DNA from: Ilumatobacteraceae bacterium
Lineage (GTDB): Bacteria > Actinomycetota > Acidimicrobiia > Acidimicrobiales > Ilumatobacteraceae
Direction: 5' to 3'
DNA length: 64,000 nt
NCBI GenBank assembly: GCA_021299715.1
Contig: JAJTEL010000002.1
Location: forward strand, 186,001-250,000
The notes beneath the pieces were generated by a model. The model was not told the origin of the DNA, did not search any database, and saw nothing but the letters and a program-made list of their open reading frames with translations. Below are positions 18,514 through 27,699 of the stretch, in pieces (position 1 is the first letter of the stretch; every line of letters starts with the position of its first letter). The translations under genes and the position numbers were made by a program.

Positions 18514-19622
18514 GTGATTTCTACGCATTGCTCGGCGTGTCGTCTAACGCAAGCGCCGATGAATTGAAGAAGGCCTATCGACAAAAAGCGCGCGAACTTC
18601 ACCCCGACGCAAACCCAAACAATCCTGAAGCAGAAGAAAGGTTCAAAGAAGTCAGTCGTGCTTACGAAGTGTTGTCCGACCCTGAGACACGTGCTCGGTA
18701 TGACCGATTCGGAGAAAGTGGAATCTCTGGCGGCGGTGGCGGGGGAGACCCGTTCGGCGGTGGTGGTCTTGGCGACATTTTCGAAGCATTCTTCGGAGGT
18801 GGCGGTTTTGGTGGATCGCGCCAGCAGGCAGGACCTCCGCGCGGACAAGACCTCGAAGTCACTGCACGCATCGATTTGAACGGAGTCATGTTTGGCAAAC
18901 AAGTCACCGTCGACGTGAACACTGCGGTGCGTTGTAGTGAATGCGACGGCTCTGGTGCTGGCGCTGGTACTCAACCAGTTGAGTGCACCGACTGTGGCGG
19001 AAGCGGACAAGTTCGGCGCGTTCGCCAAAGCATGTTGGGTCAAATGGTGACAACCGGTCCGTGTGGTCGTTGCGGTGGTATGGGGCAGGTCGTTGTCACG
19101 CCATGTTCAAAGTGTTCGGGAGAAGGACGCACCTCATCTCGCGAGTCGTACACCGTCGATGTTCCTGCTGGTATTCGTTCTGGTCAAACATTGCGTCTGT
19201 CGGGCCGTGGTGCTGCAGGACCGCGTGGTGGTGATCCGGGCGACCTGTATGTCCATGTTGCGGTGGCACAGCACCCCGACTTCATTCGAGACGAAGACGA
19301 TCTTGTCTTTCACTTGCCACTGTCGGTATCGCAGGCGGCGCTTGGTGTTCACACCGTGCTCGACGCTTTAGATGGAGAACTCGACCTTGTGGTTCCTGCG
19401 GGCACGCAACATGGTCGGGAATTTGTGGCTCGTGGTCGAGGCGTTCCACATCTGAATGGTCGCGGTCGCGGAAATCTTCGCGTTCGAGTCTCTGTCACTA
19501 TTCCCACGTCGTTGTCAGACGAACAAGAACAACTGTTGCGTCGTTTGGCAGAAATTTCAGGTGACGAAGTGGCATCGGCCGATAAGAGTTTGTTCTCACG
19601 AATCAAGTCGGCCTTTTCGTGA
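18510..19622 (+). CDS. dnaJ: Chaperone protein DnaJ
   Basis: DnaJ stimulates the ATPase of DnaK and delivers unfolded proteins to it. The 370-residue product has an N-terminal J domain with HPD at residues 31-33, a Gly/Phe-rich linker, a zinc-binding domain with four CxxCxGxG-type repeats (CSECDGSG, CTDCGGSG, CGRCGGMG, CSKCSGEG) and the C-terminal substrate-binding domains. The start is GTG 18510, overlapping hrcA; the stop overlaps rsmE (GTGA). It is the second dnaJ type associated with hrcA (DnaJ2 in mycobacteria); dnaK and grpE are not in the window. Confidence 0.96.
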   Translation: MSDFYALLGVSSNASADELKKAYRQKARELHPDANPNNPEAEERFKEVSRAYEVLSDPETRARYDRFGESGISGGGGGGDPFGGGGLGDIFEAFFGGGGFGGSRQQAGPPRGQDLEVTARIDLNGVMFGKQVTVDVNTAVRCSECDGSGAGAGTQPVECTDCGGSGQVRRVRQSMLGQMVTTGPCGRCGGMGQVVVTPCSKCSGEGRTSSRESYTVDVPAGIRSGQTLRLSGRGAAGPRGGDPGDLYVHVAVAQHPDFIRDEDDLVFHLPLSVSQAALGVHTVLDALDGELDLVVPAGTQHGREFVARGRGVPHLNGRGRGNLRVRVSVTIPTSLSDEQEQLLRRLAEISGDEVASADKSLFSRIKSAFS

Positions 19623-20296
19623 ATCATGCGCTGCGTACATCTGCGGCGCATGTGTTTGTACAGCACTTGTCGGCACCGCAATTGGCTGCCGACGACCATC
19701 GACACCTCGGCAAAGTGTTACGACTGCGTGATGGTGAAACTGTTACGTGCTCCGACGGCGCAGGTTCTTGGCGTGTATGCGCGTGGAACGCGGGCGCATT
19801 AGATGTTGTTGGAGACATTCAGACTGAACTCGCACCAACTCCACTTCTCACCGTTGCCGTGTCGCCAGTCAAAGGTGATCGCACAGACTTCGTGGTGGAA
19901 AAGTTGGTGGAAGTGGGTGTTGATCACATCGTTCTGTTGGCTCCGGTAGAACGAAGCGTCGTGAGATGGGCAGCCAACAAGGTGGACCATGTCATGGAGC
20001 GCTATTCACGAATAGCGAGAGCTGCCGCAATGCAGTCACGCAGAGTGTTTTTGCCCACAGTGTCTGGCCCTACACCTTTGGCGTCATTGGCACATGCCGG
20101 TGCTGCGGTTGCCGAGCCAGGTGGAACAGCCGACTGGGGCGATGTCACCACGATGATTATTGGTCCAGAAGGCGGTTTTACAGCGTCCGAGATTGCGGGT
20201 ATCCCGTCGGCAGTTCACCTTGGGCCAACAATTTTGCGGGCCGAAACCGCTGCAATTGTGGGGGCGGCGCGCATGGTCGCACACTGGCGGCGTTGA
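19619..20296 (+). CDS. rsmE: 16S rRNA (uracil-1498-N3)-methyltransferase RsmE
   Basis: RsmE methylates U1498 of 16S rRNA using S-adenosylmethionine and has the SPOUT knotted fold. The 225-residue protein shows the N-terminal PUA-like region (HLGKVLRLRDGETVTCSDGAG), VSPVKGDRTDFVVEKLVEVGVDHIVLL, ERYSRIARAAAMQSRRVFLP and the diagnostic IIGPEGGFTASEI and LGPTILRAETAAI motifs. It starts at GTG 19619 overlapping the dnaJ stop, a conserved dnaJ-rsmE arrangement in actinobacteria. The bldD gene follows after 22 bases. Confidence 0.94.
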   Translation: MNHALRTSAAHVFVQHLSAPQLAADDHRHLGKVLRLRDGETVTCSDGAGSWRVCAWNAGALDVVGDIQTELAPTPLLTVAVSPVKGDRTDFVVEKLVEVGVDHIVLLAPVERSVVRWAANKVDHVMERYSRIARAAAMQSRRVFLPTVSGPTPLASLAHAGAAVAEPGGTADWGDVTTMIIGPEGGFTASEIAGIPSAVHLGPTILRAETAAIVGAARMVAHWRR

Positions 20297-20318
20297 ATGC
20301 ACCACACTGTGTGGTGAC

Positions 20319-20846
20319 ATGCCTGCATTATCTGACGACGAACTCCTCCAAGATTCTCCCTTCACCCGTTTAGTTGGTGAACGACTTCGACGCATTCGCC
20401 AGCAAAAGCAATGGTCGCTTTCCGACGTTGAAGCTCAAAGCGATAGTGAATTCAAAGCATCTGTTTTGGGTGCGTACGAACGCGGAGAGCGAGCAATCTC
20501 TGTGCCGCGTTTAGAGAGACTGGCTCGCTTTTACGGGGTCAGCATTGATCAACTTCTCCCGCGAGATTCTCAGCGCGATGACGACGGCGGCACAGTTGCC
20601 GATGGCGCACCACGCAAACTGCGAATTGACGTCGCCAAGCTGTCCACCATGGCTGGACAACATTTTGAGATGTTGGAACGATTCTTGCGAATGATTCAAG
20701 TGCAACGTCAAGACTTCAATGGCAAAGTCATCACGGTGCGTGCTCATGACACTCGCGCAATCGCTGTCATGCTCGACGTTCCGGTGGACAGCGTGGGCGA
20801 CAAGTTAGGCGAACTCGGCTTGTTGTTCGTTCCGCCAGCTGCGTAG
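20319..20846 (+). CDS. bldD: BldD-type c-di-GMP-responsive transcriptional regulator
   Basis: The 175-residue protein has an N-terminal XRE helix-turn-helix (about 18-82; LRRIRQQKQWSLSDVEAQS and GAYERGERAISVPRLERLARFYGV) and a C-terminal domain like Streptomyces BldD. The BldD c-di-GMP signature RxD-x8-RxxD is complete: R130-Q131-D132, then eight residues including FNGKV, then R141-A142-H143-D144. In Streptomyces, tetrameric c-di-GMP dimerises BldD to repress developmental genes; here the regulon is unknown. ATG 20319 is chosen because homology begins there; longer readings run into rsmE. It lies between rsmE and hemW, 6 bases before hemW, apparently in one operon. Confidence 0.85.
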   Translation: MPALSDDELLQDSPFTRLVGERLRRIRQQKQWSLSDVEAQSDSEFKASVLGAYERGERAISVPRLERLARFYGVSIDQLLPRDSQRDDDGGTVADGAPRKLRIDVAKLSTMAGQHFEMLERFLRMIQVQRQDFNGKVITVRAHDTRAIAVMLDVPVDSVGDKLGELGLLFVPPAA

Positions 20847-20852
20847 GGCTGT

Positions 20853-21923
20853 ATGACGTCCACTGAGTTCGGAGTGTATGTACACATTCCGTTCTGTCGC
20901 CATCGTTGTGACTACTGCGCCTTCGCTACGTGGACAGACCGTGATCACCTTATGGAAACGTACGTTGACGCGGTGGTGGAAGATATTGCTCGTGCAGTGG
21001 CGAACGGTATGCCACCTGCCGACACCGTGTTCTTTGGCGGCGGCACCCCTACGCGTCTGGCGCCGGAATTGCTTGCCCGCATTGTGACTGCACTCCCAGT
21101 TTCCGCTAACGCGGAAGTAACAGTTGAGTGCAATCCCGACGACGTCACCAACCATCTCATGCGTGTGTACGCAGACGTGGGAGTGAATCGGGTAAGCATC
21201 GGAGTACAGGCAATGGTGGATCATGTTCTGGTGGCTCTCGGCCGCACGCACGACCCGTCAAATGTTGAGCGTGCAATTTCTGCAGCACGGTCTGCGGGCA
21301 TTTCATCTATCAATCTCGATGTCATGTATGGAGCGCACGGAGAATCGTTGGACGACTGGCGTACAACAATGAATGCAATCGTTGCTCTGCGTCCAACGCA
21401 TGTCTCTGCGTATGGGCTGACCGTTGAAGCGGGAACACCTCTGGCAGATGATCCGTCGCGTCATCCAGATGACGATGATCAAGCTGACAAGTACATCATT
21501 GCGGACGAGGTTTTGGTTGCTGGCGGATTTGTGAATTATGAAATCTCAAACTGGGCGCAACCAGGTCACGAATGTCGTCACAACATGGTGTACTGGATGC
21601 AAGGCAATTACCAAGGTTTCGGTTGTGCTGCGCATTCTCATCACAACGGGCGACGGTGGTGGAACGTGCGGACGCCCGATCGTTACATCGCGTGCGTGGC
21701 AGCGGGCGAATCAGTTGAAGCGGCCGACGAAGTGCTAGACAGCGCAACACGTTCACGTGAAGCATTGGAGTTGTCACTGCGTACATCCCGCGGCGTACCA
21801 GTGGGCACATTGGACCCTGCAGATCTTGGTGATTTGGTGAAAGTTGAAGGGGAACGCATTGTTCTCACCCGAAACGGTCGTCTTCTTGCAAACGACGTGA
21901 GTCTCCGTCTGAAGCCCCGATAG
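20853..21923 (+). CDS. hemW: Radical SAM heme chaperone HemW (coproporphyrinogen III oxidase-like)
   Basis: HemW is a radical SAM protein that binds heme and delivers it to acceptor proteins; it is often misannotated as coproporphyrinogen oxidase. The 356-residue product starts VYVHIPFCRHRCDYCAFATW, with the CxxxCxxC cluster motif, followed by FFGGGTPTRL, VNRVSIGVQAMVD and INLDVMYGAHGES. The C-terminal region has the family HNMVYW motif, and HemW-type proteins lack the extra cysteine of true HemN near the cluster. The gene sits 6 bases after bldD; the hrcA-dnaJ-hemW neighbourhood is common in bacteria. Confidence 0.9.
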   Translation: MTSTEFGVYVHIPFCRHRCDYCAFATWTDRDHLMETYVDAVVEDIARAVANGMPPADTVFFGGGTPTRLAPELLARIVTALPVSANAEVTVECNPDDVTNHLMRVYADVGVNRVSIGVQAMVDHVLVALGRTHDPSNVERAISAARSAGISSINLDVMYGAHGESLDDWRTTMNAIVALRPTHVSAYGLTVEAGTPLADDPSRHPDDDDQADKYIIADEVLVAGGFVNYEISNWAQPGHECRHNMVYWMQGNYQGFGCAAHSHHNGRRWWNVRTPDRYIACVAAGESVEAADEVLDSATRSREALELSLRTSRGVPVGTLDPADLGDLVKVEGERIVLTRNGRLLANDVSLRLKPR

Positions 21924-21943
21924 ACTGGTACCCGTCCAGAAAT

Positions 21944-22020
21944 GGGCGCGTAGCTCAGTTGGTTAGAGCGCTACCATGACACGGTAGAGGTCCCGGGTTC
22001 GAGTCCCGTCGTGCCCACCA
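21944..22020 (+). tRNA. tRNA-Val (anticodon GAC)
   Basis: A 77-base cloverleaf with encoded CCA. The acceptor stem pairs GGGCGCG with CGTGCCC (one G-T pair), the D arm is GCTC..GAGC, the anticodon stem CTACC/GGTAG encloses the loop ATGACAC (anticodon GAC), and the T arm contains TTCGAGT closed by CCGGG/CCCGT-type pairing. It reads GUC and GUU valine codons. It lies 20 bases after hemW. Confidence 0.95.
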
Positions 22021-22081
22021 CGTGTTGAATTGGTCGTGCATCAATTCCACTTACCGAAGTTTGTAAAAGGACCTGCTCTCC

Positions 22082-22918
22082 GTGGACATCATTCTTGCGT
22101 TGTGTGCAGCCACTGTGTACGGAGTTGCCGACTACTGCGGCGGACGCGCATCTCGGTCGGTCTCTGCAATTACCGTCACGTTTGTTGGCCAATCATTCGG
22201 CTTTGCCGTGTTGTTGATTTTGGTTCTCGCATCTGGTGTACCCACACCGCCTGCATCCGACTGGTTCTGGGCCGGACTTGGCGGTATCGCTGGGTCCACC
22301 GGACTTCTTGCGTTCTACCGCGCCATGGGAAGCGGATTCATGACTGTGGTGGCGCCCATATCTGCTGTCACGGCAACCGCGGTTCCCGTTGTGGTGGGAC
22401 TTCTCACAGGAGAACGTCCTGGTGTGCTGGCGTTACTTGGCATACCACTGGCGTTAATAGCAATTGCGTTGGTGAGTGATGTGCTTGGGCCTCACCATCG
22501 TCGCGCGCCAATGAAAGTTCTCTTGATGGCGTTTGGTGCTGGCGCAGTGTTCGGGTCGTTATTTGTCATACTTCGTTACACAAGCGACGACAGTGGTCTA
22601 TGGCCGGTCGTTGCAATGCGTGTCACGTCTGTTCCGTACATGTTCATCGTGATGCGGCTAACAAAGCGCAAAATTTCAGAGGCACGCGCGAACCTGCGCG
22701 TTGTTGCAGCATCGGGAATTTTTGACAGTGCTGCAAACGCGTTGTATCTGCTGGCGGTGCGCGAGGGCCTCATGAGCATTGTGGCAACAATTAATTCGTT
22801 CTATCCCGCCAGCACGTTATTGCTGGCCACAAAAGTAGACAAAGAACGCATTCACCGTGCGCAAGCAGTTGGTTTAGGTTTTGCTGTTTTGGCGCTTGTG
22901 CTTATTTCGCTGTCGTAG
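22082..22918 (+). CDS. EamA/DMT-family transporter
   Basis: A 278-residue integral membrane protein with ten hydrophobic segments arranged as two repeats of the EamA domain of the drug/metabolite transporter superfamily (ALCAATVYGVADYCGGRAS, FYRAMGSGFMTVVAPISAVTATAVPVV, ALYLLAVREGLMSIVATINSFYPASTLL). The substrate is unknown; members export amino acids, metabolites or sugars. The start is GTG 22082 with AAAGGAC 10 bases upstream. It converges with the sulfatase-like gene, 6 bases between stops. Confidence 0.85.
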   Translation: MDIILALCAATVYGVADYCGGRASRSVSAITVTFVGQSFGFAVLLILVLASGVPTPPASDWFWAGLGGIAGSTGLLAFYRAMGSGFMTVVAPISAVTATAVPVVVGLLTGERPGVLALLGIPLALIAIALVSDVLGPHHRRAPMKVLLMAFGAGAVFGSLFVILRYTSDDSGLWPVVAMRVTSVPYMFIVMRLTKRKISEARANLRVVAASGIFDSAANALYLLAVREGLMSIVATINSFYPASTLLLATKVDKERIHRAQAVGLGFAVLALVLISLS

Positions 22919-22924
22919 TAACGC

Positions 22925-24250
22925 TTATTCGCCCAGTGCGGCCTTGATAATTTCCTCGGATTCACGAGCGGCACCCTTGAAAATTCCCTTCGCCATCAGA
23001 GATGACTCGCTCTTGCGTCGTGCTTCATATATTTCTGCACGACCTTTGTGTACGTCGGGATCATCTGGTGCTGCCCATCCTGCAAAGTCGGCAAGGTGGC
23101 ACGCCAAACGCAGATCTCCCGACGCGGCGAGATCTTTCGCACGTGCGATGAGAACTTCTGCGCCACCTGCGAGTCGTGCTACTTCAGACCCAACAGATTC
23201 ATCGGTAGATGGCTTCAAACGTGAGGGAGCGCCGTCCCACCAGCCGCCGAATTGACGCCAAATGTTGCGAACCACAAACTCTGGTTCGTCGTACAACGGA
23301 CGCAAGTACGGCTTACCAAGAGTTGCGTCGGGAATCTTCACACTGTGAATGATGGTGTTGAGGTTTTCTCCCGCATTCATCATCTCAACGGTGGATGACA
23401 CCAAGTACTCCAACGCTGTTGCAATCTCGTCGAGCACTCGTGCAATTCGTTCTTTACCAGCGATGGGTAGACCGTGCGCGGGCAAGAGAAGTTCGGGACC
23501 CTTTGCGATAATGGCGCGCAATGCTTCGGCCCATTCAATTGGCCACCGTTGAACCTTCTGAGGGTTTCCGGCATTAGGGAAGTTCCAAATAACAAAGTCG
23601 CCTGTAGCGACCCATTTCTTGTCAGGGAACCACGACCACAAGTGGTCGTCAGTTTCGCCGCGACCATGGTGGAATTCCACCATGGTGTCACCGAAGGTGA
23701 TGGTGGCAAATCTGTCGACAACGTCTGTTGCGTCCAGAGTGTCTGGAGGAATAAAGGTTGCTTGTCGTTTCGCGCCTGGTGCAGGGCGAAGGTCGTTCAT
23801 TACGCCGTTCAGGTCGCCACGAATTCCGCCGAACTGCCGCGCATTAATCATGCGATTCCAGTCGTCGGTGTAGCGATAGCGGTCGAAGCGGCGCTGAACA
23901 TTCTTGTGCGCTACAACACGCGGTGCTTTGTGTCCACGCGCAACCGCATCGGCAGCAAAGTCAACGCTTCCACCAACGTGATCGGCATGCCCGTGTGTGT
24001 ACACCAATGCTGCAAACGGAGCATCGGTCCATCCGCGAATGGATTCCACCACTTGTTCACCGGTGTTTTTATGGCTGGTGTCGAAACACACCAAGCCGTC
24101 ACCTGAGTTCCATGTGACCACGTGGCTGAATGACTCCACCATGGCGAGGCCATCGGCAATTTCGGACAATTCACCTGTTGTTCTGTTCACAGGTTCGTTC
24201 GCAATGCCAGAATCGACAATGCGCGTGCTGAGACCGATGAGATCTGCCAT
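22925..24250 (-). CDS. MBL-fold hydrolase with alkyl-sulfatase dimerisation domain
   Basis: A 441-residue protein with an N-terminal metallo-beta-lactamase domain carrying the metal motif THGHADH and later His/Glu ligands (DTMVEFHHGRGETDDHLW, and PAHGLP), then an alpha-helical dimerisation domain (LIARAKDLAASGDLRLACHLADFAGWAAPDD and the EIYEARRKSES-type end). This two-domain layout is that of type III (SdsA1-like) secondary alkyl or alkyl sulfatases; the usual C-terminal SCP2 lipid-binding domain is missing. No signal peptide is seen, so it is cytoplasmic. The exact substrate is uncertain. An acyl-CoA dehydrogenase lies upstream on the same strand, so the pair may break down sulfated or fatty substrates. 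Confidence 0.8.
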   Translation of the reverse strand: MADLIGLSTRIVDSGIANEPVNRTTGELSEIADGLAMVESFSHVVTWNSGDGLVCFDTSHKNTGEQVVESIRGWTDAPFAALVYTHGHADHVGGSVDFAADAVARGHKAPRVVAHKNVQRRFDRYRYTDDWNRMINARQFGGIRGDLNGVMNDLRPAPGAKRQATFIPPDTLDATDVVDRFATITFGDTMVEFHHGRGETDDHLWSWFPDKKWVATGDFVIWNFPNAGNPQKVQRWPIEWAEALRAIIAKGPELLLPAHGLPIAGKERIARVLDEIATALEYLVSSTVEMMNAGENLNTIIHSVKIPDATLGKPYLRPLYDEPEFVVRNIWRQFGGWWDGAPSRLKPSTDESVGSEVARLAGGAEVLIARAKDLAASGDLRLACHLADFAGWAAPDDPDVHKGRAEIYEARRKSESSLMAKGIFKGAARESEEIIKAALGE

Positions 24251-24277
24251 GTTGTGCCCCCAAGTTGTTGAGAAGTG

Positions 24278-25378
24278 TTAGCCCTTTGCTAGGCCGAGAA
24301 CTCGTTCGCCGAGAATATTACGCATCACGTTCGATGTGCCGCCCATGATGGTGTAGCCAGGGCCATAGGCGAGTCCTTTGGTCCAGTCGTCCCACAGCAT
24401 TCCTTCTGCGCCTAATTGGCGGTAGACGAACTCGTCGACTTTTTGTTGGTGTTCGGTGCAGAAACACTTTGTTGCGGCAGAGAAACCGGCGGGAGCTTGT
24501 CGGAGCACTTCACGAATCACCAAAATGCGTCCGATGCGGTAGCCCATTTCCAACGACGCAATTTCTTGACGAACATGTGCGCTCTTTGTGTCGGCTTTCG
24601 ACACAGCCAGTTGGAATTGTGCGTAGTTCGACACCAAACGGTCGATACCGCCGCGTTCGTGTTCTAGTTGTCGCATTGTTTGTCCGAACGCACCACCTGG
24701 TTGCCCTACAAGGTTGTCCTTTGGTACTCGCGCATCGGTGAAGAACACTTCGCAGAAGTGACGGTTGGTCGTCATGTCGGTAATTTGGCGAACTTCGATA
24801 CCAGGAGTGTTCATTGGCACGATGATTTCGCTGATTCCAGCGTGTGGCGGACCTTCGTTATTGGTTCTGCAAATGAGATAGCAGTAATCGGCATGCGCAC
24901 CGAAGCTGGTCCAAATCTTTTGACCATTCAAAACCCATTCGTCTCCATCGAGCACGGCAGATGTCTTTAGTGATGCAAGGTCGCTTCCAGAGTTCGGTTC
25001 GCTCATGCCAATGCACCATGTGGTTTCGCCCGCGAGAATGCCTGGCAAGAACTTTTCTTGTTGCTCTTTGGTGCCGTATTGAATTAGTGCCGGTCCCATT
25101 TGTCTGTCGCCGAACCAACTGGCTGCAATGGGCGCACCTGCTTTAATCATTTCTTCGCCAACAATGAGACGGTCAATGGGGGGTCGACCGCCACCGCCGA
25201 ATTCTTTGGGCCACACCATGCCAATCCAGCCACGCTGGGCGAGTTCTTGAGAAAATTCCTTGGAGTAGCCATTCATCCACGTGACGTTGTGTCGGCCGTA
25301 TCGGCGCACCGCGTCTGCAGCCACTTCGGCAGCTTCGCGACGCAACTCAAGCTGTTCGGGGGTCCATGCAAAATCCAT
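24278..25378 (-). CDS. Acyl-CoA dehydrogenase
   Basis: A flavoenzyme that introduces a trans double bond into acyl-CoA (or a related CoA thioester). The 366-residue protein starts [18 protein letters not shown], has the FAD/substrate motif [19 protein letters not shown], the [22 protein letters not shown] segment and the C-terminal helical domain with QLEHERGG and the final [25 protein letters not shown] 25378 is chosen as the family start; ATG 25402 in frame is possible. It is divergent from icd, and the shared gap holds a TACAAGT direct repeat that may control both. It precedes the MBL-fold hydrolase by 27 bases. Confidence 0.9.
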   Translation of the reverse strand: MDFAWTPEQLELRREAAEVAADAVRRYGRHNVTWMNGYSKEFSQELAQRGWIGMVWPKEFGGGGRPPIDRLIVGEEMIKAGAPIAASWFGDRQMGPALIQYGTKEQQEKFLPGILAGETTWCIGMSEPNSGSDLASLKTSAVLDGDEWVLNGQKIWTSFGAHADYCYLICRTNNEGPPHAGISEIIVPMNTPGIEVRQITDMTTNRHFCEVFFTDARVPKDNLVGQPGGAFGQTMRQLEHERGGIDRLVSNYAQFQLAVSKADTKSAHVRQEIASLEMGYRIGRILVIREVLRQAPAGFSAATKCFCTEHQQKVDEFVYRQLGAEGMLWDDWTKGLAYGPGYTIMGGTSNVMRNILGERVLGLAKG

Positions 25379-25424
25379 ACCAACAGTGATGGTAGGGGGC
25401 ATACCCGCAGCCTGCGCTATTGTG

Positions 25425-25442
25425 TACAAGTCAAATACAAGT
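25425..25442 (+). promoter_or_regulatory. Candidate GntR operator upstream of icd
   Basis: Two copies of TACAAGT (25425-25431 and 25436-25442) repeat directly with an 11-bp period, one helical turn. The same layout (TACAACT-N4-TACAAGT) lies between acn and gntR at 35427-35444. The site is 45 bases before the icd start and 46 bases from the acyl-CoA dehydrogenase start on the other side. Confidence 0.55.
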
Positions 25443-25487
25443 GACATCGGTCGTGCCCCGGTACACCGACTTCTGAAAGGGACTCCT

Positions 25488-26705
25488 ATGGCGAAGATCA
25501 AGGTTGAGAATCCAGTCGTTGAACTCGACGGCGACGAGATGACTCGAATCATCTGGCAGTTCATCAAGGACCGCCTCATCCTTCCGTACCTCGACGTCAA
25601 CCTTGAGTACTACGACCTTGGCATGGAGCATCGCGATGCCACAGATGACCAAGTCACCATCGATTCAGCGAACGCAATCTTGAAGCACGGCGTCGGCGTG
25701 AAGTGCGCCACCATCACCCCAGACGAAGCTCGTGTTGAAGAGTTCGGATTAAAGAAGATGTGGAAGTCGCCAAACGGAACAATCCGCAACATTCTTGGTG
25801 GTGTTGTTTTCCGTGAACCAATTATCTGCAGCAACATTCCAAAGCTTGTTCCTGGCTGGACCAAGCCCATTGTCATTGGTCGTCACGCACACGGTGACCA
25901 GTACAAGGCCACCGACTTCAAAGTGCCAGGCGAAGGTGTTGTCACCATGACCTACACACCAGCGGACGGTAGTGAACCCATGCAGTTCGAAGTTGCCAAG
26001 TTCGGCAAAGACGGTGGTGTCACCATGGGTATGTACAACTTCAACGACAGCATCCGAGACTTTGCACGCGCATCGTTCCGTTACGGCCTTGCACGTAACT
26101 ATCCGGTGTACATGAGCACCAAGAACACCATCTTGAAGGCCTACGACGGTCAGTTCAAAGATCTCTTCGAAGAAGTGTTCAACAACGAGTTCAAGGCCGA
26201 TTTCGACAAGGCCGGTCTTACCTATGAGCACCGCCTCATCGACGACATGGTTGCATGCGCCATGAAGTGGGAAGGCGGCTACGTGTGGGCATGTAAGAAC
26301 TACGACGGTGACGTTCAGTCAGACACCGTTGCTCAGGGTTACGGCTCACTTGGTCTTATGACATCAGTTCTCATGACACCAGACGGACGCACAGTGGAAG
26401 CAGAAGCTGCGCACGGAACAGTGACGCGCCACTATCGCGAGCACCAAAAGGGCAACAAGACATCTACAAACCCCATCGCGTCGGTGTACGCATGGACTGG
26501 TGGCTTGAAGCATCGTGGCAAGTTGGACAACAACCCAGCACTGATTGGTTTTGCAGAAAACCTCGAGCGCGTCTGTGTAGAAAGTGTGGAAGGCGGCGAA
26601 ATGACAAAGGACCTCGCCATTCTCATTTCGAAAGATCAGCCATGGCTCACCACCGAGGATTACCTCGCAGCACTTGATCGCCGTCTTCAACAGAAGATGG
26701 CATAA
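25488..26705 (+). CDS. icd: Isocitrate dehydrogenase (NADP+), homodimeric eukaryote-like type
   Basis: Converts isocitrate to 2-oxoglutarate with NADP+ in the TCA cycle. The 405-residue protein begins [21 protein letters not shown] and has the active-site and substrate segments [19 protein letters not shown], the metal-binding DDMVA and the coenzyme region [17 protein letters not shown]. This is the dimeric type II (mitochondrial/eukaryote-like) class, not the 740-residue monomeric form seen in many corynebacteria. ATG 25488 follows GAAAGG; the frame is open earlier, but that extension is not conserved. The direct repeat 45 bases upstream suggests control shared with acn. Confidence 0.96.
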   Translation: MAKIKVENPVVELDGDEMTRIIWQFIKDRLILPYLDVNLEYYDLGMEHRDATDDQVTIDSANAILKHGVGVKCATITPDEARVEEFGLKKMWKSPNGTIRNILGGVVFREPIICSNIPKLVPGWTKPIVIGRHAHGDQYKATDFKVPGEGVVTMTYTPADGSEPMQFEVAKFGKDGGVTMGMYNFNDSIRDFARASFRYGLARNYPVYMSTKNTILKAYDGQFKDLFEEVFNNEFKADFDKAGLTYEHRLIDDMVACAMKWEGGYVWACKNYDGDVQSDTVAQGYGSLGLMTSVLMTPDGRTVEAEAAHGTVTRHYREHQKGNKTSTNPIASVYAWTGGLKHRGKLDNNPALIGFAENLERVCVESVEGGEMTKDLAILISKDQPWLTTEDYLAALDRRLQQKMA

Positions 26706-26710
26706 GCATC

Positions 26711-27694
26711 ATGAAGGCCGTCGTTCTCCGCGAGCACGGTGGGCCCGAAGTTCTTCGATTCGAGGATGTTCCTTCGCCTGTCTATGGCGCAGAGGACATC
26801 CTCGTTTCCGTTGCGGCAACGGCTTTGAACCGAGCAGATCTTTTGCAGCGCATGGGGTTCTATCCCAATCCGTTTCCTCAGGGTCCAGAGATTCCGGGTT
26901 TGGAATTTTCGGGAACAGTGAAAGCAGTGGGCGAGCGGGTTACTGCATGGCGCGTGGGTGACCATGTCATGGGAATAGTGAGTGGTGGTGCATACGCCGA
27001 AGAGCTGGTGTTGCACGAGCGTCAGGCCATGGCTGTTCCTGCAGGTATGGCACTTCATGAGGCTGCAGCTATTCCTGAAGTGTTCATCACGGCGTGGGAT
27101 GCCCTTGTTGTACAAGGCGGACTTACATCTGGCCGTTGGGCCATGGTGCACGCTGGTGCATCGGGTGTCGGTACTGCAGCAATTCAAATTTGTAAGGCAA
27201 TCGGCGCACGCGTCATCGTGACCTGTTCTTCTGGAAAAGTGCAGTCCTGCAAAGACCTTGGTGCAGATGTAGTTGTCGATTACGCATCGCAAGATTTTGT
27301 TGAAGAAGTGAAACGAGCAACGAACGGTGCTGGCGTAGACACAATCCTCGATGTCATCGGTGGAGACTACGTAGAAAAGAACATTGCATCGCTTGCTGTG
27401 AAGGGCCACATCATTCAAGTGGGCGTTATGGCAGGCAAGCCAGTGCCGTTCAATGTCGGTTTGTTGCTAGCAAAACGTGCATCAATTACCGGCACAGTTC
27501 TTCGTGCACGGCCATTAGACGAAAAGATTGCAATTACTCAACGCTTTGTTGCAGAAATTTTGCCTTTGTTCGCAACAGGTGCGTTGAAGCCAGTAATTGA
27601 CTCCACATATAACTTTGCCGACATCGCACGGGGCCACGAATACATGGCATCCAACGGCAATGTCGGCAAAATAGTTGTCCGTATTGCGGACTAG
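26711..27694 (+). CDS. NAD(P)H:quinone oxidoreductase, PIG3/zeta-crystallin type
   Basis: A 327-residue medium-chain dehydrogenase/reductase without zinc ligands, close to the PIG3-type quinone oxidoreductases. It shows the N-terminal MKAVVLREHGGPEVLRFEDV, PGLEFSGTVKAVGERV, the nucleotide-binding HAGASGVGTAAIQICKAIGA and a C-terminal NVGKIVVRI. It reduces quinones or similar electrophiles with NADPH. It starts 5 bases after icd, the enzyme that makes NADPH, and is likely cotranscribed. It converges with gltA with 5 bases between the ends. Confidence 0.88.
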   Translation: MKAVVLREHGGPEVLRFEDVPSPVYGAEDILVSVAATALNRADLLQRMGFYPNPFPQGPEIPGLEFSGTVKAVGERVTAWRVGDHVMGIVSGGAYAEELVLHERQAMAVPAGMALHEAAAIPEVFITAWDALVVQGGLTSGRWAMVHAGASGVGTAAIQICKAIGARVIVTCSSGKVQSCKDLGADVVVDYASQDFVEEVKRATNGAGVDTILDVIGGDYVEKNIASLAVKGHIIQVGVMAGKPVPFNVGLLLAKRASITGTVLRARPLDEKIAITQRFVAEILPLFATGALKPVIDSTYNFADIARGHEYMASNGNVGKIVVRIAD

Positions 27695-27699
27695 TTCAC

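Noticed and set aside
22023-22046. GAATTG/CAATTC hairpin after tRNA-Val(GAC) as a terminator.
   Set aside because: The stem is weak and AT-rich with a 9-base loop and no T tract follows.
23474-24106. Plus-strand open frame of 210 codons opposite the MBL-fold gene.
   Set aside because: It is a shadow of the well-supported minus-strand sulfatase-like gene; its translation shows no domain.
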